The position numbers were made by a program, and so were the translations under genes. Below are positions 8,014 through 17,305 of a stretch of DNA of 64,000 nucleotides, in pieces. Below the pieces are notes generated by a model. The model was not told the DNA's origin. It worked only from the letters and a program-made list of their open reading frames with translations, and did not search any database. Source of the DNA: Treponema sp. (GTDB lineage Bacteria; Spirochaetota; Spirochaetia; Treponematales; Treponemataceae); NCBI GenBank assembly GCA_022510925.1, contig JAFLSO010000006.1:1-64000 (forward strand), read 5' to 3'. Every line of letters begins with the position of its first letter. The first letter of the stretch is position 1.

Positions 8014-8951
8014 CTCTCTTCGCCTCCTGTAGTAAGGGCACGGAATACATCCTCAAGACTGTTCTTCCTGATGTCCAGGCTGAGCAGGTCCCAGCCGCGG
8101 CCCACCACCAGCCGGCTGAGCGCGGGACGTATCTCCATGCCGCCATCCACGCCCACGGAAATATCGTAAAGCCCGTCCTGCTCCGTAACGCCGCAGGAAA
8201 TCACGCCATCCTGCCCGCTCAGGGCGGCCTTAATCTCCTCCGCGCCAGTACCTGTCGGCACGCCCAGAATCATCCTTACGCTGGACGATGAGCCGTAATG
8301 CACGCGGAGCTGCTCCGTGGGACTGTCAGCGACTTTTTTTCCGCCCGATATTATTATCACGCGGCCGCATAAAGTCTCCACCTCGCTCAGAATATGTGTG
8401 GATATTATGACCGTGCGTGTCTTTCCTATCTCCGTAATCAGGGAGCGCACCTCTCCCACCTGGTTCGGGTCCAGTCCGCTAGTGGGCTCGTCCAAAATCA
8501 GAATCTCGGGATCGCCCATCAAAGCATGAGCCAGCCCCACGCGCTGCCTGTTTCCCCGGCTGAGCTCCCCTATGTTCTTGTGCATGACTTCCTTAAGTCC
8601 GCAGACTCTCGCAAGCTCAGGCACTTTTACCTCAGGCTCCGCTCCCTGCATCCGCGCCACGTAAAAAAGATAGTCCTCCACAATCATGTCGCTGTAAAGC
8701 GGCGCGCTCTCAGGCATGTAGCCTATCTTATGCTTTGTCTCCACGGGGAACCGGGTAACATCCATCCCGTCCACAAAAATCGCTCCCGAGGACGGCTCCA
8801 GAAAACCCGCTATCATGCGCATGGTGGTGGTCTTGCCCGCGCCGTTCGGTCCAAGCAGGCCCACTATCTCGCCTGTCTGAATGGAAAAGCTTATGTCGTC
8901 CACCGCACTGAAATCCCCGAACATGCGGGAAACGTGCTCTACCTCAATCAT
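8010..8951 (-). CDS. ABC transporter ATP-binding protein, GldA-like
   Basis: A 313-residue ATPase. Walker A is GPNGAGKT at 34-41, the signature is LSRGNRQR near 133 (an S-R-G-N variant of LSGGQ), and Walker B with the following loop reads ILILDEPTSGLD near 154-165. The last 90 residues form a separate C-terminal domain of the type seen in ABC-2 exporters. It is the first gene of the operon and powers the permease encoded behind it. Its promoter is at 8979-9007, back to back with the proS promoter. Confidence 0.9.
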   Translation of the reverse strand: MIEVEHVSRMFGDFSAVDDISFSIQTGEIVGLLGPNGAGKTTTMRMIAGFLEPSSGAIFVDGMDVTRFPVETKHKIGYMPESAPLYSDMIVEDYLFYVARMQGAEPEVKVPELARVCGLKEVMHKNIGELSRGNRQRVGLAHALMGDPEILILDEPTSGLDPNQVGEVRSLITEIGKTRTVIISTHILSEVETLCGRVIIISGGKKVADSPTEQLRVHYGSSSSVRMILGVPTGTGAEEIKAALSGQDGVISCGVTEQDGLYDISVGVDGGMEIRPALSRLVVGRGWDLLSLDIRKNSLEDVFRALTTGGEER

Positions 8952-8978
8952 TCCGTATCTCCGAATTTTTTTAGCTCA

Positions 8979-9007
8979 ACTATAATAATATTTTGCGCCT
9001 GCGACAA
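8979..9007 (-). promoter_or_regulatory. promoter of the Gld-type operon
   Basis: On the minus strand TTGTCG (9002-9007) and TATAGT (8979-8984) with a 17-base spacer. A Shine-Dalgarno CGGAG precedes the ATG at 8951. Confidence 0.55.
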
Positions 9008-9020
9008 GTTCCGTCCGCAC

Positions 9021-9049
9021 TTTACCCGCGCACTTCTTTTCTTTATAAT
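9021..9049 (+). promoter_or_regulatory. promoter abutting proS
   Basis: TTTACC (9021-9026), 17-base spacer, TATAAT (9044-9049). Only seven bases separate the -10 box from the ATG at 9057, and there is no Shine-Dalgarno, so a leaderless transcript is predicted. Confidence 0.5.
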
Positions 9050-9056
9050 TTGCCGC

Positions 9057-10868
9057 ATGAAAACATCACAGATACCATTCAGGACGCTCAGGGAGGCGCC
9101 GGCGGAGGCCATCATATCAAGCCATCAGCTTATGATGCGCGCAGACCTTATACGGAAACTGGGAAACGGACTTTACACTTACATGCCGCTGGGGCTCATG
9201 GCGTACACAAAAGTGGAGAACATAATCCGCGAGGAATGGAACCGCTCGGGCGCGGTGGAATTCCGTCCCACGGTTATAGTTCCCGGAGAAATATGGAAAG
9301 AGAGCGGACGCTGGGACACCATGGGCCCGCAGATGCTTAAGGCAAAGAACAGGGGCGAGCAGGACATGGTGGTAAGCCCCACCGCGGAGGAGGCCTACAC
9401 CGCCATAGTGAGGGCCGGCCTTACGAGCTACAAGCAGCTCCCCGTGAACATGTACCAGATTAACACCAAATACCGTGATGAGATACGACCCCGCTACGGC
9501 GTAATGCGCGGCAGGGAATTCAACATGGCGGACGGCTACTCCATGCACGCGGACGATGAGTCCCTGGACCAGACATATCAGTCCTATGCCAAAGCCTATC
9601 ACAGAATATTCAGGCGGCTCGGACTGAAAGTCATTCCCGTGAAGGCCGACACCGGCGCCATGGGCGGCTCAGGAAGCGAGGAATTCATGGTGGAGAGCGA
9701 GGTGGGCGACGATATCCTGATTATATGCCCGGACTGCGGCTATGCGGCGAACGTGGAGAAAGCCTCATGCGCGCAGGACCAAGCGGTGGACAACTCCGGC
9801 GCTCCCCAGAAAAAGACGGAGCTTCCCGTGGAGGACGTGGCCACTCCGAACGTGTTCAGCATAGCGGACATGGAGAAATTCTTCGGCTCCACGCCCAAAA
9901 TGTTCATAAAGGCGCTTGTATACCGCGTCATAAACAGCACACTGGATTTAAGCGCCGCGCCTTTCTGCGAGAACTTAAGCAGGCGCACGGAAGGCTCGCT
10001 CTCATTCTATCCCGTATCATACGTGTGCGTCCTGATTCGCGCGGACCTGGACGTGAACGAGGCCAAGCTGGCGGGAGTGCTAAAGGCCAGCGAGGTATGC
10101 CTGGCCGATGACGAGGAGATTCTGCGGGTGGCTGGAGCGCCTCACGGATTCGTGGGCCCCTTGACCGTAAAATGCCCCATCGTGCAGGACCTCAGCGTAA
10201 ACGACATGCACGATGCCATCGCAGGAGCGGGAAAAGAGGGCTATCACATAAAGCACGTGGAGCCCGGCCGCGACTACACTCCGTTCATCAACGCCGACGT
10301 GCGCACCGTAATCCCGGGAGACAAATGCCCGTCATGCGGCGGAACATTCTACGGCACCAAGGGCAACGAGCTGGGCCACATATTCAAGCTGGGTAAAAAA
10401 TACACGCAGAGCATGGGCGTCACATATCTGGCAGAGAACGGAAAGTCCGCCGTGCCCACAATGGGATGCTATGGAATTGGAGTGGACCGCGTCCTTGCCA
10501 GCATAGTGGAATCTTACCATGACGATAAAGGCATAATCTGGCCCATGAGCGTCGCTCCGTTTCAGGTGGCGCTGGTCCCCATAAAATACAGCGGGGAAAT
10601 GAAATCCGTCTGCGACAGGCTCTACCAGGAGCTTACCGAGGCCGGCATAGAGGTCCTGCTTGATGACCGCGACGAGCGTCCCGGCGTTAAATTCAACGAC
10701 ATGGACCTGATGGGCTTCCCCGTCCGCGTGACCGTGGGCGAGAAAAATCTTCCCAATGTGGAGATAAAGCTCAGGAGCGAGCAGGACGTGGAGCTGGTTC
10801 CGATTGAGAGCGCCACATCCAGGGTCGCGCAGATTGTGGAGGATGCACTCATCGCGCTGCAGGCGTAA
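9057..10868 (+). CDS. proS: prolyl-tRNA synthetase, bacterial type with editing domain
   Basis: A 603-residue class II aminoacyl-tRNA synthetase that charges tRNA-Pro. The N-terminus TSQIPFRTLREAPAEA is typical. Motif 1 and 2 surroundings (MGPQMLKAKNRG, VSPTAEEAY, KYRDEIRPRYGVMRGREF) are intact. A roughly 180-residue insertion between motifs 2 and 3, about residues 225-400, is the YbaK-like editing domain that removes mischarged alanine. Motif 3 is MGCYGIGVDRVL near 475, and the anticodon-binding domain follows. The frame is open far upstream, but the ATG at 9057 gives the conserved N-terminus and sits directly behind a promoter. CPDCG and CPSCG pairs around the insertion may bind zinc. Confidence 0.95.
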   Translation: MKTSQIPFRTLREAPAEAIISSHQLMMRADLIRKLGNGLYTYMPLGLMAYTKVENIIREEWNRSGAVEFRPTVIVPGEIWKESGRWDTMGPQMLKAKNRGEQDMVVSPTAEEAYTAIVRAGLTSYKQLPVNMYQINTKYRDEIRPRYGVMRGREFNMADGYSMHADDESLDQTYQSYAKAYHRIFRRLGLKVIPVKADTGAMGGSGSEEFMVESEVGDDILIICPDCGYAANVEKASCAQDQAVDNSGAPQKKTELPVEDVATPNVFSIADMEKFFGSTPKMFIKALVYRVINSTLDLSAAPFCENLSRRTEGSLSFYPVSYVCVLIRADLDVNEAKLAGVLKASEVCLADDEEILRVAGAPHGFVGPLTVKCPIVQDLSVNDMHDAIAGAGKEGYHIKHVEPGRDYTPFINADVRTVIPGDKCPSCGGTFYGTKGNELGHIFKLGKKYTQSMGVTYLAENGKSAVPTMGCYGIGVDRVLASIVESYHDDKGIIWPMSVAPFQVALVPIKYSGEMKSVCDRLYQELTEAGIEVLLDDRDERPGVKFNDMDLMGFPVRVTVGEKNLPNVEIKLRSEQDVELVPIESATSRVAQIVEDALIALQA

Positions 10869-10873
10869 GCCAC

Positions 10874-10947
10874 AAGCCGTATCCGTCCGCGGACGCAATG
10901 CGGGCAAGGGGCATGTCAGTCCGGCAGGCGCCACGGCTTTCTTTTTC
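10874..10947 (+). terminator. possible terminator after proS
   Basis: AAGCCGT (10874-10880) pairs with ACGGCTT (10933-10939), which runs into TCTTTTTC. The enclosed 52 bases contain a further palindrome (GTCCGCGGAC). The long loop lowers confidence. Confidence 0.35.
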
Positions 10948-10981
10948 TAACGACTGAATAAAAACACATAAGGAACAGCTT

Positions 10982-12052
10982 ATGAGAAAAAACGCATTTC
11001 TTTTTCTGACGCTATCCGCGCTCACTGCCGCCACAGCCCCGGCGCTCCCCGGCATAACGCCCTACATCCCCGACACCTCCGGCGAGTACATCTACTACCG
11101 CGACTTCTCCGCGGAGCCTCCCGTACTGGTGGGATTTCTGTACTACGATGAGGGGACTTACGCGGCCCGCTACTACAGCCCCGCGAACGCAAGGACATTC
11201 ACGCCCGAAAAAGACATAACCGCATATTTCTCCGTGAACCCGGACTCCGAGTTTATAGAGCTCACAGGCGAAAGCATAACGGGGGCAGAGACTCCGCAGG
11301 ACGCGCTTCTCGTAAACCATCTGCACGACATCTTCTACGAGCTCTGCGCCCGCCGCAGAAAAGTGAATGTCTCAGGCATACAGGATAAAGTCTCCAAAGA
11401 GAATTACGAGCAGCTCGGCGGGCAGGTCTCCATAACATGGTCCCCGCTCGTTCCCATTTTCAACATGCTGTCCATAAAGGACCCCAAAGGAAAACCGCTC
11501 ATGCTTCTGGAGACGGCAGGAACCCTCACATCCAGCGATGACACAAGCTTCGCCTGGTACAAAGGCTTCCCCACGCTTCCCAAAGACAAAATCCATACGC
11601 TCAAAAAAAGCCCTGACGCCAGAATTCCGCAGACAGCGGACTTCAACGGCTGCACCGCAAGCCTGGACGGAATGTGGCGGCGCGCCGCGGATAACATCTG
11701 GCTTTTGGGCGACAGCGCTCTTCTAACCATGGGCCTCATACAGATACCCGCCGAATTCCTGGAGCAGGGCACGGACAGCGCGGCGTTCCTCCAGAGAAGG
11801 CTCTCGCAGAGCACGGCGAATTCCTACGCGTTATGGGAGCGCAGAAAAATCACCAGGACAGAGAATTCCTTCACGGTAGAGAACATTTTCTGGCAGCCGC
11901 AGAGCCAGAATGTGACGCACAAATTCTCCGTAATCACCCGCCGCCAGGACGGAGACTACGACAGCATGGAGCTCACAGTATTCGAGGGCGCATACGCTCA
12001 GAACAAAAAATACTTCAACGGCATACTGGCCTCATACAGAACTGACAACTGA
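10982..12052 (+). CDS. secreted protein of unknown function
   Basis: Encodes 356 residues with a Sec signal peptide (basic MRKN, hydrophobic core to about residue 20, then APALP), so it is exported to the periplasm or surface. I see no recognised domain. The body contains many tyrosines near the N-terminus (YIPDTSGEYIYYRDF) and two cysteines in the mature chain. The Shine-Dalgarno AAGGAA lies six bases before the ATG. It stands alone between proS and a strong terminator. Several proteins of this style in the window (also at 27.3 and 28.2 kb) suggest lineage-specific periplasmic proteins; the function is not visible. Confidence 0.7.
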   Translation: MRKNAFLFLTLSALTAATAPALPGITPYIPDTSGEYIYYRDFSAEPPVLVGFLYYDEGTYAARYYSPANARTFTPEKDITAYFSVNPDSEFIELTGESITGAETPQDALLVNHLHDIFYELCARRRKVNVSGIQDKVSKENYEQLGGQVSITWSPLVPIFNMLSIKDPKGKPLMLLETAGTLTSSDDTSFAWYKGFPTLPKDKIHTLKKSPDARIPQTADFNGCTASLDGMWRRAADNIWLLGDSALLTMGLIQIPAEFLEQGTDSAAFLQRRLSQSTANSYALWERRKITRTENSFTVENIFWQPQSQNVTHKFSVITRRQDGDYDSMELTVFEGAYAQNKKYFNGILASYRTDN

Positions 12053-12070
12053 TTCTGCACCCGGACTGAG

Positions 12071-12100
12071 AGGCGGCGTTAAAAGGGCCGCTTCTTTTTC
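12071..12100 (+). terminator. rho-independent terminator
   Basis: AGGCGGC (12071-12077) and GCCGCTT (12087-12093) form a seven-base stem with one G-T pair and a nine-base loop, followed by CTTTTTC. It ends the secreted-protein gene at 12052. Confidence 0.65.
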
Positions 12101-12141
12101 TGACGTGCAAAGGTCACTTTCCTCACCTCCCCCGGCACCAA

Positions 12142-12170
12142 TTCACAAAACGCATTTTTTGGAGTATAGT
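12142..12170 (+). promoter_or_regulatory. promoter of the pyrI operon
   Basis: TTCACA (12142-12147), 17-base spacer, TATAGT (12165-12170). The predicted leader is about 28 bases and contains AGGGAGAA before the ATG at 12205. No attenuator hairpin is seen in it. Confidence 0.6.
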
Positions 12171-12204
12171 TAGAGAAGTTTTAAGCGCGCGCAGGGAGAA
12201 ACAA

Positions 12205-12645
12205 ATGCTGAACATTGATGAAATTAAAAACGGTCTTGTCATAGATCACATTCAGGCGGGATTAGGATGGAAAGTGTTTAAGTGGCTGGGACTGGACAGG
12301 CCGAATTTTACCGTGGCGCTTATAGTGAACGCGCAGTCAAAGAAAAGCGGCAGCAAGGACATAATAAAAATCGATAACATCATAAACATAGATTACAGCG
12401 TGCTGGGATTCATAGACCCTAACATAACGGTGAACGTGATACAGGATTCCAGAATCGTGCGGAAAATAAAGATGGAGCTCCCGGATAAAGTCCAGGACGT
12501 CATCAGATGCAAGAATCCACGCTGCATAACCATAACAGAGCATTACGTGCCACAGGAATTCCGCCTGGTAGACAGAAGCCTCAAGCAGTACCGCTGCATT
12601 TACTGCGATGCGCTGTACACGGCCGGCACAGTGGGCGAGGAATGA
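12205..12645 (+). CDS. pyrI: aspartate carbamoyltransferase regulatory subunit
   Basis: A 146-residue protein that binds nucleotide effectors and zinc and holds catalytic PyrB trimers in the allosteric holoenzyme of pyrimidine synthesis. The N-terminal effector domain begins GLVIDHIQAGLG, the family signature. The C-terminal zinc site is complete: Cys102, Cys107, Cys131 and Cys134. In most bacteria pyrI directly follows pyrB; here it leads an operon with pyrC, and the only pyrB in the window lies at 35.9 kb. Length fits the family. The gene shares a promoter with the three genes after it. Confidence 0.92.
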   Translation: MLNIDEIKNGLVIDHIQAGLGWKVFKWLGLDRPNFTVALIVNAQSKKSGSKDIIKIDNIINIDYSVLGFIDPNITVNVIQDSRIVRKIKMELPDKVQDVIRCKNPRCITITEHYVPQEFRLVDRSLKQYRCIYCDALYTAGTVGEE

Positions 12646-12658
12646 CACGGAGGCCATG

Positions 12659-13987
12659 ATGAAAGACATGCTTCTTATTTACAATGCCAGGCTCGTGGAC
12701 CGCGACACTGACATAAAGAGCGGCGCCCTGCTTATAGAGGGAAATAAAATCGCGGGATTTCCCACCAAGTCCGCCGTAAAAAAAATGCTCTCTGAAAGCG
12801 CCGCACGCATCGCGCGCTATGACGCTGAGGGCCGCACAGTGATGCCCGCGTTCATAGACACGCACGCCCATTTCCGGGACCCGGGGCAGACATTAAAAGA
12901 GGACATGGAAAGCGGATGCCGTGCCGCTGCCGCAGGCGGATACGGAACCGCAGTCCTTATGCCGAACACAAATCCTGTAATAAGCTCGCAAAGGTCCGCG
13001 CAGAGGAACAACGCCATCGCCCGCAGATTGGGATACATAGACGTGATTCAGTCCGTGTCCATAACAAAAGATTTTGACGGAGAGACAATCTCCCATCTGG
13101 AGGCGCTGGATTCAAAAACAGTTCCGCTTATAACAGAGGACGGGAAAGAGGTCACCTCCAGCGCGGTCATGCTGAGCGCCATGAGAACCGCCGCTAAAAA
13201 AAACTTAATCGTGGCCTGCCACTCCGAGGATCCCTTCCTCGCGTCATCGGCGCGCGCGCTCAGGACCAAGGCGCTCAAACTGCTAAGGGCAGGAAAAAAA
13301 TCCGAGGCCATCAGGCTTTTGCGGGAGGCGAATTCACTCCTTGCGCTCGCGGAGGACACCGCCACGGAGCGCAACATCCGTCTGGCGGAGGAAGCGGGAT
13401 GCCGTCTGCATTTGTGCCACGTGAGCACGGAAAGATGCGTGCGGGCAGTACAGGAATCCCGGGCAAGGGGAAATTCCATGCTCAGCTTCGAGGTGACTCC
13501 CCATCATCTGGGCCTGTCCTCCGCGAAAAAAGAGAACCTGCTCCACATAGTTAATCCGCCTCTTCGCACCGAGCGCGACAGGACCGCCCTCATACAAGCG
13601 CTGCTTGACGGAACCGCCACCTGCATAGGAACGGACCACGCGCCGCACACGGAGCAGGACAAAAAGAACGGGGCTCCGGGTTTCAGCGGAATGGAGACGG
13701 CGTTCGCGGTATGCTACACCACGCTAGTAAAAGAGAACGGCATGTCACTCAGGCGTCTCTCCTCTCTTCTGAGCGCCAACGCGGCGGAGCTTCTGGGGCT
13801 GAAGAACAAAGGCCTGCTGAAAGAAGGCTTTGCGGCGGATATCACTGTCGTAAGCACGGATGAGGAATGGACAGTAAGAGGACGGGAATTCGCCAGCAAA
13901 GGAAAATACACTCCGTTTGAGGGAAAAAAACTCACGGGGAAAATAGAGGCAACCTTTCATAACGGAAAAATAATTTTTCAGGAGTAA
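12659..13987 (+). CDS. pyrC: dihydroorotase
   Basis: A 442-residue zinc amidohydrolase that cyclises carbamoyl-aspartate to dihydroorotate. The metal-binding signature DTHAHFRDPG lies near residues 66-75, CHSEDP (near 183), HLCHVSTE near 256 and GTDHAPHT near 324 supply the other ligands and the catalytic Asp. The length and sequence fit the long type I (PyrC-like, AllB-related) class. Three in-frame ATGs crowd the start; I chose 12659 because the Shine-Dalgarno GGAGG (12649-12653) is five bases away, while the ATG at 12656 is only two bases away. It follows pyrI by 13 bases. Confidence 0.92.
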   Translation: MKDMLLIYNARLVDRDTDIKSGALLIEGNKIAGFPTKSAVKKMLSESAARIARYDAEGRTVMPAFIDTHAHFRDPGQTLKEDMESGCRAAAAGGYGTAVLMPNTNPVISSQRSAQRNNAIARRLGYIDVIQSVSITKDFDGETISHLEALDSKTVPLITEDGKEVTSSAVMLSAMRTAAKKNLIVACHSEDPFLASSARALRTKALKLLRAGKKSEAIRLLREANSLLALAEDTATERNIRLAEEAGCRLHLCHVSTERCVRAVQESRARGNSMLSFEVTPHHLGLSSAKKENLLHIVNPPLRTERDRTALIQALLDGTATCIGTDHAPHTEQDKKNGAPGFSGMETAFAVCYTTLVKENGMSLRRLSSLLSANAAELLGLKNKGLLKEGFAADITVVSTDEEWTVRGREFASKGKYTPFEGKKLTGKIEATFHNGKIIFQE

Positions 13988-13993
13988 TATTCT

Positions 13994-15541
13994 ATGAGCG
14001 AAGAGAGAAAGAAAATCGCGGTAATCGGAGCGGGCATATCAGGGCTCGCGGCGGGAGTCTATCTTGCAAACAGCGGATTTGACGTCACCATCTACGAGCA
14101 GCACATACTTCCCGGCGGACTTTCCACCGGATGGTCACGCAAGGGATATTTCTTTGAGGGCGGCATGCACTGGCTTACAGGCTCACATCCCTCCCAGGAC
14201 CTCTACCGTGTCTGGCGTCAGGTGGGCGCCTTGCAGGAGAACAATCCCGTAGTGAACCGCCCCGTAATAACCTCAGTTCTGGGCGGAATGCCCGACGGCT
14301 CCGACCTGCACCTTTATCGTGATTTGAATAAACTCCGCGAGCACTTAAAGGAATGCTCCCCGGAAGATTTCCGCGCCATAAAAAAACTTTGCCGCGACGC
14401 AAAAAAATTCGAGGCGGTGCAGCAGCCCATAGGCGACATCGCGGGATTAAAGACAGACATGCGCATGTGTCCGTCGCTGGGCTCGCTTATCGCCATGCTG
14501 CCCGCAGGACTGTCCTACACAAAGCTCAGAAATCAAAGCTACTCTGACTATCTGTCCATGTTCAGGAACAAGGACATAAGGACATTGATGAACTACATCA
14601 TCAGCACAGAGGAGAACGCGCTCGCTTTTATTTACACTCTCTCTGCGTTCACTAAAGGAGACTCAGGCTTTCCCACAGGCGGCTCCATGCTTATGGCACA
14701 GAACATGGCGGACCGCTTCACGTCCCTAGGCGGAAAGATTTTATATAAAACAAAAGTTCAGGGCGTGCACATACAGGATTCTGTCGCGGACGGAGTCATT
14801 ATAGACGGACAGATTCAGAAAGCGGACGGCGTGCTGATAGCGTTCGACACTCTTTCTGCGGTGAACAATGTGCTGAAAGACAATTTCTCGGAGCCATGGG
14901 TAAAAAAAATGCAGCGGAATGTCGTCAGGGAGCACTGCATGTTCATAGGCCTGGGCGTAAAAGCCGAGCTCTCCCGCTATCCGTTCAGCATGGCGCTTCC
15001 CATAGAGGGCGGACTTGAGATGGGCGGAATAAAATACAATGCCATGCGCGTCTACAATTACGGAAATGAAAAAGGCTATTCCCCCGAGGGCTCCAGCACC
15101 CTTACATGCCTTCTTCTGGGAGACAGCTACGAATGGTGGAGGCAGAAAAAGGAGGACGGAACTTACGCGCAGGAAAAACAGAAGCTCCTTGACGTTTTCT
15201 GCGCGGAGCTTGAGAAACACATCCCCGAGATAAAAGGAAAAATAGAGGTCCGCGACCTGGCCACTCCGTGCACTTACGAGCGCTACACCTCATGCTATAA
15301 CGGCTCCTGGATGAGCCTGTGGCCGCCCAGAACCGGCGCATTTAAATTCCCGGCCAAGGCAAAGACAGTGCGCGGACTTTACTTCGCAAACCAGAGGAAC
15401 AAAATGCCCGGCGGACTTCCCATGTGCGTCTGGAGCGGAAGGAACACCGCGCAAGTTATATGCAGGGATTTCAAGACCCGGTTCCGCTGCAAGAGCCTTG
15501 ATTCCATGAGCAGTGAATCCAAAGATGGCCAAAACGAATAG
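13994..15541 (+). CDS. FAD-dependent oxidoreductase, phytoene desaturase / CrtI-like
   Basis: Encodes 515 residues. The dinucleotide-binding motif GAGISG is at 12-17, followed by the acidic end of the second strand (IYEQ), and the GGLSTGW motif near 42-48 is that of the CrtI/RetSat/amine-oxidase-like flavoproteins. The C-terminal FAD-contact region reads GLYFANQRNKMPGGLP. Family members act on polyenes, retinoids or other hydrophobic substrates; no carotenoid genes are nearby, and the pyr genes upstream give no obvious link. It starts six bases after pyrC behind AGGAG, so it is in the same operon. Its 3' end overlaps the next gene by 17 bases. Substrate unknown. Confidence 0.8.
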   Translation: MSEERKKIAVIGAGISGLAAGVYLANSGFDVTIYEQHILPGGLSTGWSRKGYFFEGGMHWLTGSHPSQDLYRVWRQVGALQENNPVVNRPVITSVLGGMPDGSDLHLYRDLNKLREHLKECSPEDFRAIKKLCRDAKKFEAVQQPIGDIAGLKTDMRMCPSLGSLIAMLPAGLSYTKLRNQSYSDYLSMFRNKDIRTLMNYIISTEENALAFIYTLSAFTKGDSGFPTGGSMLMAQNMADRFTSLGGKILYKTKVQGVHIQDSVADGVIIDGQIQKADGVLIAFDTLSAVNNVLKDNFSEPWVKKMQRNVVREHCMFIGLGVKAELSRYPFSMALPIEGGLEMGGIKYNAMRVYNYGNEKGYSPEGSSTLTCLLLGDSYEWWRQKKEDGTYAQEKQKLLDVFCAELEKHIPEIKGKIEVRDLATPCTYERYTSCYNGSWMSLWPPRTGAFKFPAKAKTVRGLYFANQRNKMPGGLPMCVWSGRNTAQVICRDFKTRFRCKSLDSMSSESKDGQNE

Positions 15542-17024
15542 GATTTTTTCAGCACTTAAGAAATCATTCTTCCTTGCGTCGCTCGCGCTCTGCATAAGTG
15601 CCGCCTTTCCGCAATCTTTTCCGTCACTGGAGCCGGCATTCACTTTCAACTCCCGGGGCCCGGACATCTCCCTCTCTCCGCGTGAGATGATTACCGCAGG
15701 ACTTACGTTCTCGCTCTGCACTCCTGAAAGCGCCGGATGGAAAGAATCCCTTTCCCGCTATGACGCGCTTGAGAGAAAAGTCCTTCGCTCCAGAGATGAG
15801 ATTTATTCCGCAGGGAAAACCGTGGAGTCAGAGAAAGCGCTCGGCGAAAAGATACTCACGCTAATGTACGAGGACATACTCTCGCGCTACGAAAGCGGGC
15901 AGACACGCCTGGACACCATGCTCCTGAACGGAACTTACAACTGCGTCTCCTCCAGCGTCCTCTACCATGCCCTGGCCAAGGCATGCGGCCTGACCGTAAC
16001 GGCGCAGAAAGCCCCCGAGCACGCGTTCTGCACACTCACACTCTCGGACGGAACCACGGTGGATGTGGAGACCACGAACCCGTTCGGCTTCGAGCCCGGA
16101 GCAATGCATGAGCTTCCCTCAGAGGGCAACGAGACGCGCTACGCCGTGGTGCCCAGAAAACTCTACACTGGCCGCCACAGCACGAGCGAGCGCATCCACA
16201 TAGGCCTTGTGGCAGGGAACATCAGCGCACAACTCATGGACGAGAAAAACTATGCGCAGGCAGTTCCGCTCGCGGCCGCACGTCTGGCATTCATACAGGA
16301 GCAAAGCCCCGACGCAGACGAGGTCCGCACCGCGCTCGACACAATATGCTGCAACTACTCAAACGAGTTTCAGAAAAACAGGGAGCACTCAAAGGCCGCG
16401 CAATGGCTCTACGCCGTCACAGAGCGGTGGGGCATGACAGGCCACATCCAGACCTACTATGACAACGCCGTAAGGAACACAGTCATAGACGCGATAAACA
16501 AAAAAGAAATTCTCTCCGGGCGCTTTAAGGAGCAGTACGAAAGATTCTATCCGCTTGTCAGCGCCCCGGTTCAGAAAGAGATAAATTCCATGCTGTTCAC
16601 GGAAAGCATAATAGAGGCATCGCAGAATATGAGCGCGGAGAATGCAATCGCCTACCTCAGGAATTCCAGAGAGACAAAAACCGCGCAGGGCGACAAAAAA
16701 ATCATGGCGCAGATAAACAGTCTCCTTGAGTATAACTGGCTCACAAAAATAAACGATACCATTACATCGTATGGGTATCTAGAGGGAGCCAGAGAGGCGG
16801 ACGAAGCCGTCAGGGATTTACCCTCCAGCACCAATCTGAAAAAACTAAAGCAGCAGTGCCTGCAGAACCACGCCATAACAGTGCACAATGAATTCGCAGG
16901 GCTGGCGAACGAGGGAAAATTCAGCGAGGCGCGAAAAATCCTGGAGGCAGGGCTGGAGCAGAATCCTCAGAGCAAAATCCTTCTGGACGACCTAAAGAAA
17001 TTAAAGAAAATACTGGGTGAATAG
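15525..17024 (+). CDS. secreted transglutaminase-like protein with helical repeats
   Basis: Encodes 499 residues with an N-terminal signal peptide (SFFLASLALCISAAFPQ). A transglutaminase-like cysteine hydrolase core is visible: NGTYNCVSSSVLYHALA with Cys near 140, PEHAF with His near 166 and VDVETTNPFG with Asp near 180, giving the Cys-His-Asp triad. The C-terminal half is alpha-helical and TPR-like (last repeat FSEARKILEAGLEQNPQSK). Such proteins are probably peptidases or transferases acting on envelope proteins. An earlier GTG at 15513 keeps the frame, but the ATG at 15525 starts the signal peptide best. It ends the pyrI operon and runs towards the convergent tRNA cluster. Confidence 0.7.
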   Translation: MAKTNRIFSALKKSFFLASLALCISAAFPQSFPSLEPAFTFNSRGPDISLSPREMITAGLTFSLCTPESAGWKESLSRYDALERKVLRSRDEIYSAGKTVESEKALGEKILTLMYEDILSRYESGQTRLDTMLLNGTYNCVSSSVLYHALAKACGLTVTAQKAPEHAFCTLTLSDGTTVDVETTNPFGFEPGAMHELPSEGNETRYAVVPRKLYTGRHSTSERIHIGLVAGNISAQLMDEKNYAQAVPLAAARLAFIQEQSPDADEVRTALDTICCNYSNEFQKNREHSKAAQWLYAVTERWGMTGHIQTYYDNAVRNTVIDAINKKEILSGRFKEQYERFYPLVSAPVQKEINSMLFTESIIEASQNMSAENAIAYLRNSRETKTAQGDKKIMAQINSLLEYNWLTKINDTITSYGYLEGAREADEAVRDLPSSTNLKKLKQQCLQNHAITVHNEFAGLANEGKFSEARKILEAGLEQNPQSKILLDDLKKLKKILGE

Positions 17025-17030
17025 AACGCG

Positions 17031-17099
17031 TATAAAAAAAGCCAGATAGACTCCGGCACATACATAACTCTCATACCGTTGCTGGATTCCTCCTCTGGC
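17031..17099 (-). terminator. possible terminator of the tRNA operon
   Basis: On the minus strand GCCAGA (17094-17099) can pair with TCTGGC (17041-17046), which is followed by seven T. An alternative partner for the same arm lies at 17127-17133. The loop is long (47 bases), but the T tract directly after the arm supports the call. The plus-strand operon also ends here. Confidence 0.45.
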
Positions 17100-17137
17100 G
17101 GGGTTTTGAGAGCTGCATTGCGAAGCATCTGGCATAG

Positions 17138-17224
17138 CGGAAAGAGGGGGATTCGAACCCCCGGTGCCCTTGCGAGCACGCATCCCTTCCAAGGATGTAC
17201 CTTAAACCACTCGGACATCTTTCC
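17138..17224 (-). tRNA. tRNA-Ser(GGA)
   Basis: An 87-base cloverleaf with acceptor stem GGAAAGA/TCTTTCC, anticodon loop TTGGAAG (anticodon GGA), a long class II variable arm, T-loop TTCGAAT and discriminator G. CCA is not encoded. It is the last gene of a five-tRNA operon. Confidence 0.95.
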
Positions 17225-17305
17225 ATAACAGAATTTTTGAGCGTCTGCTTGCAGCGCGGCAGAAAGGCTCCCGGCAACGCTCATGTCCGCGCACAGAATA
17301 TCGCA

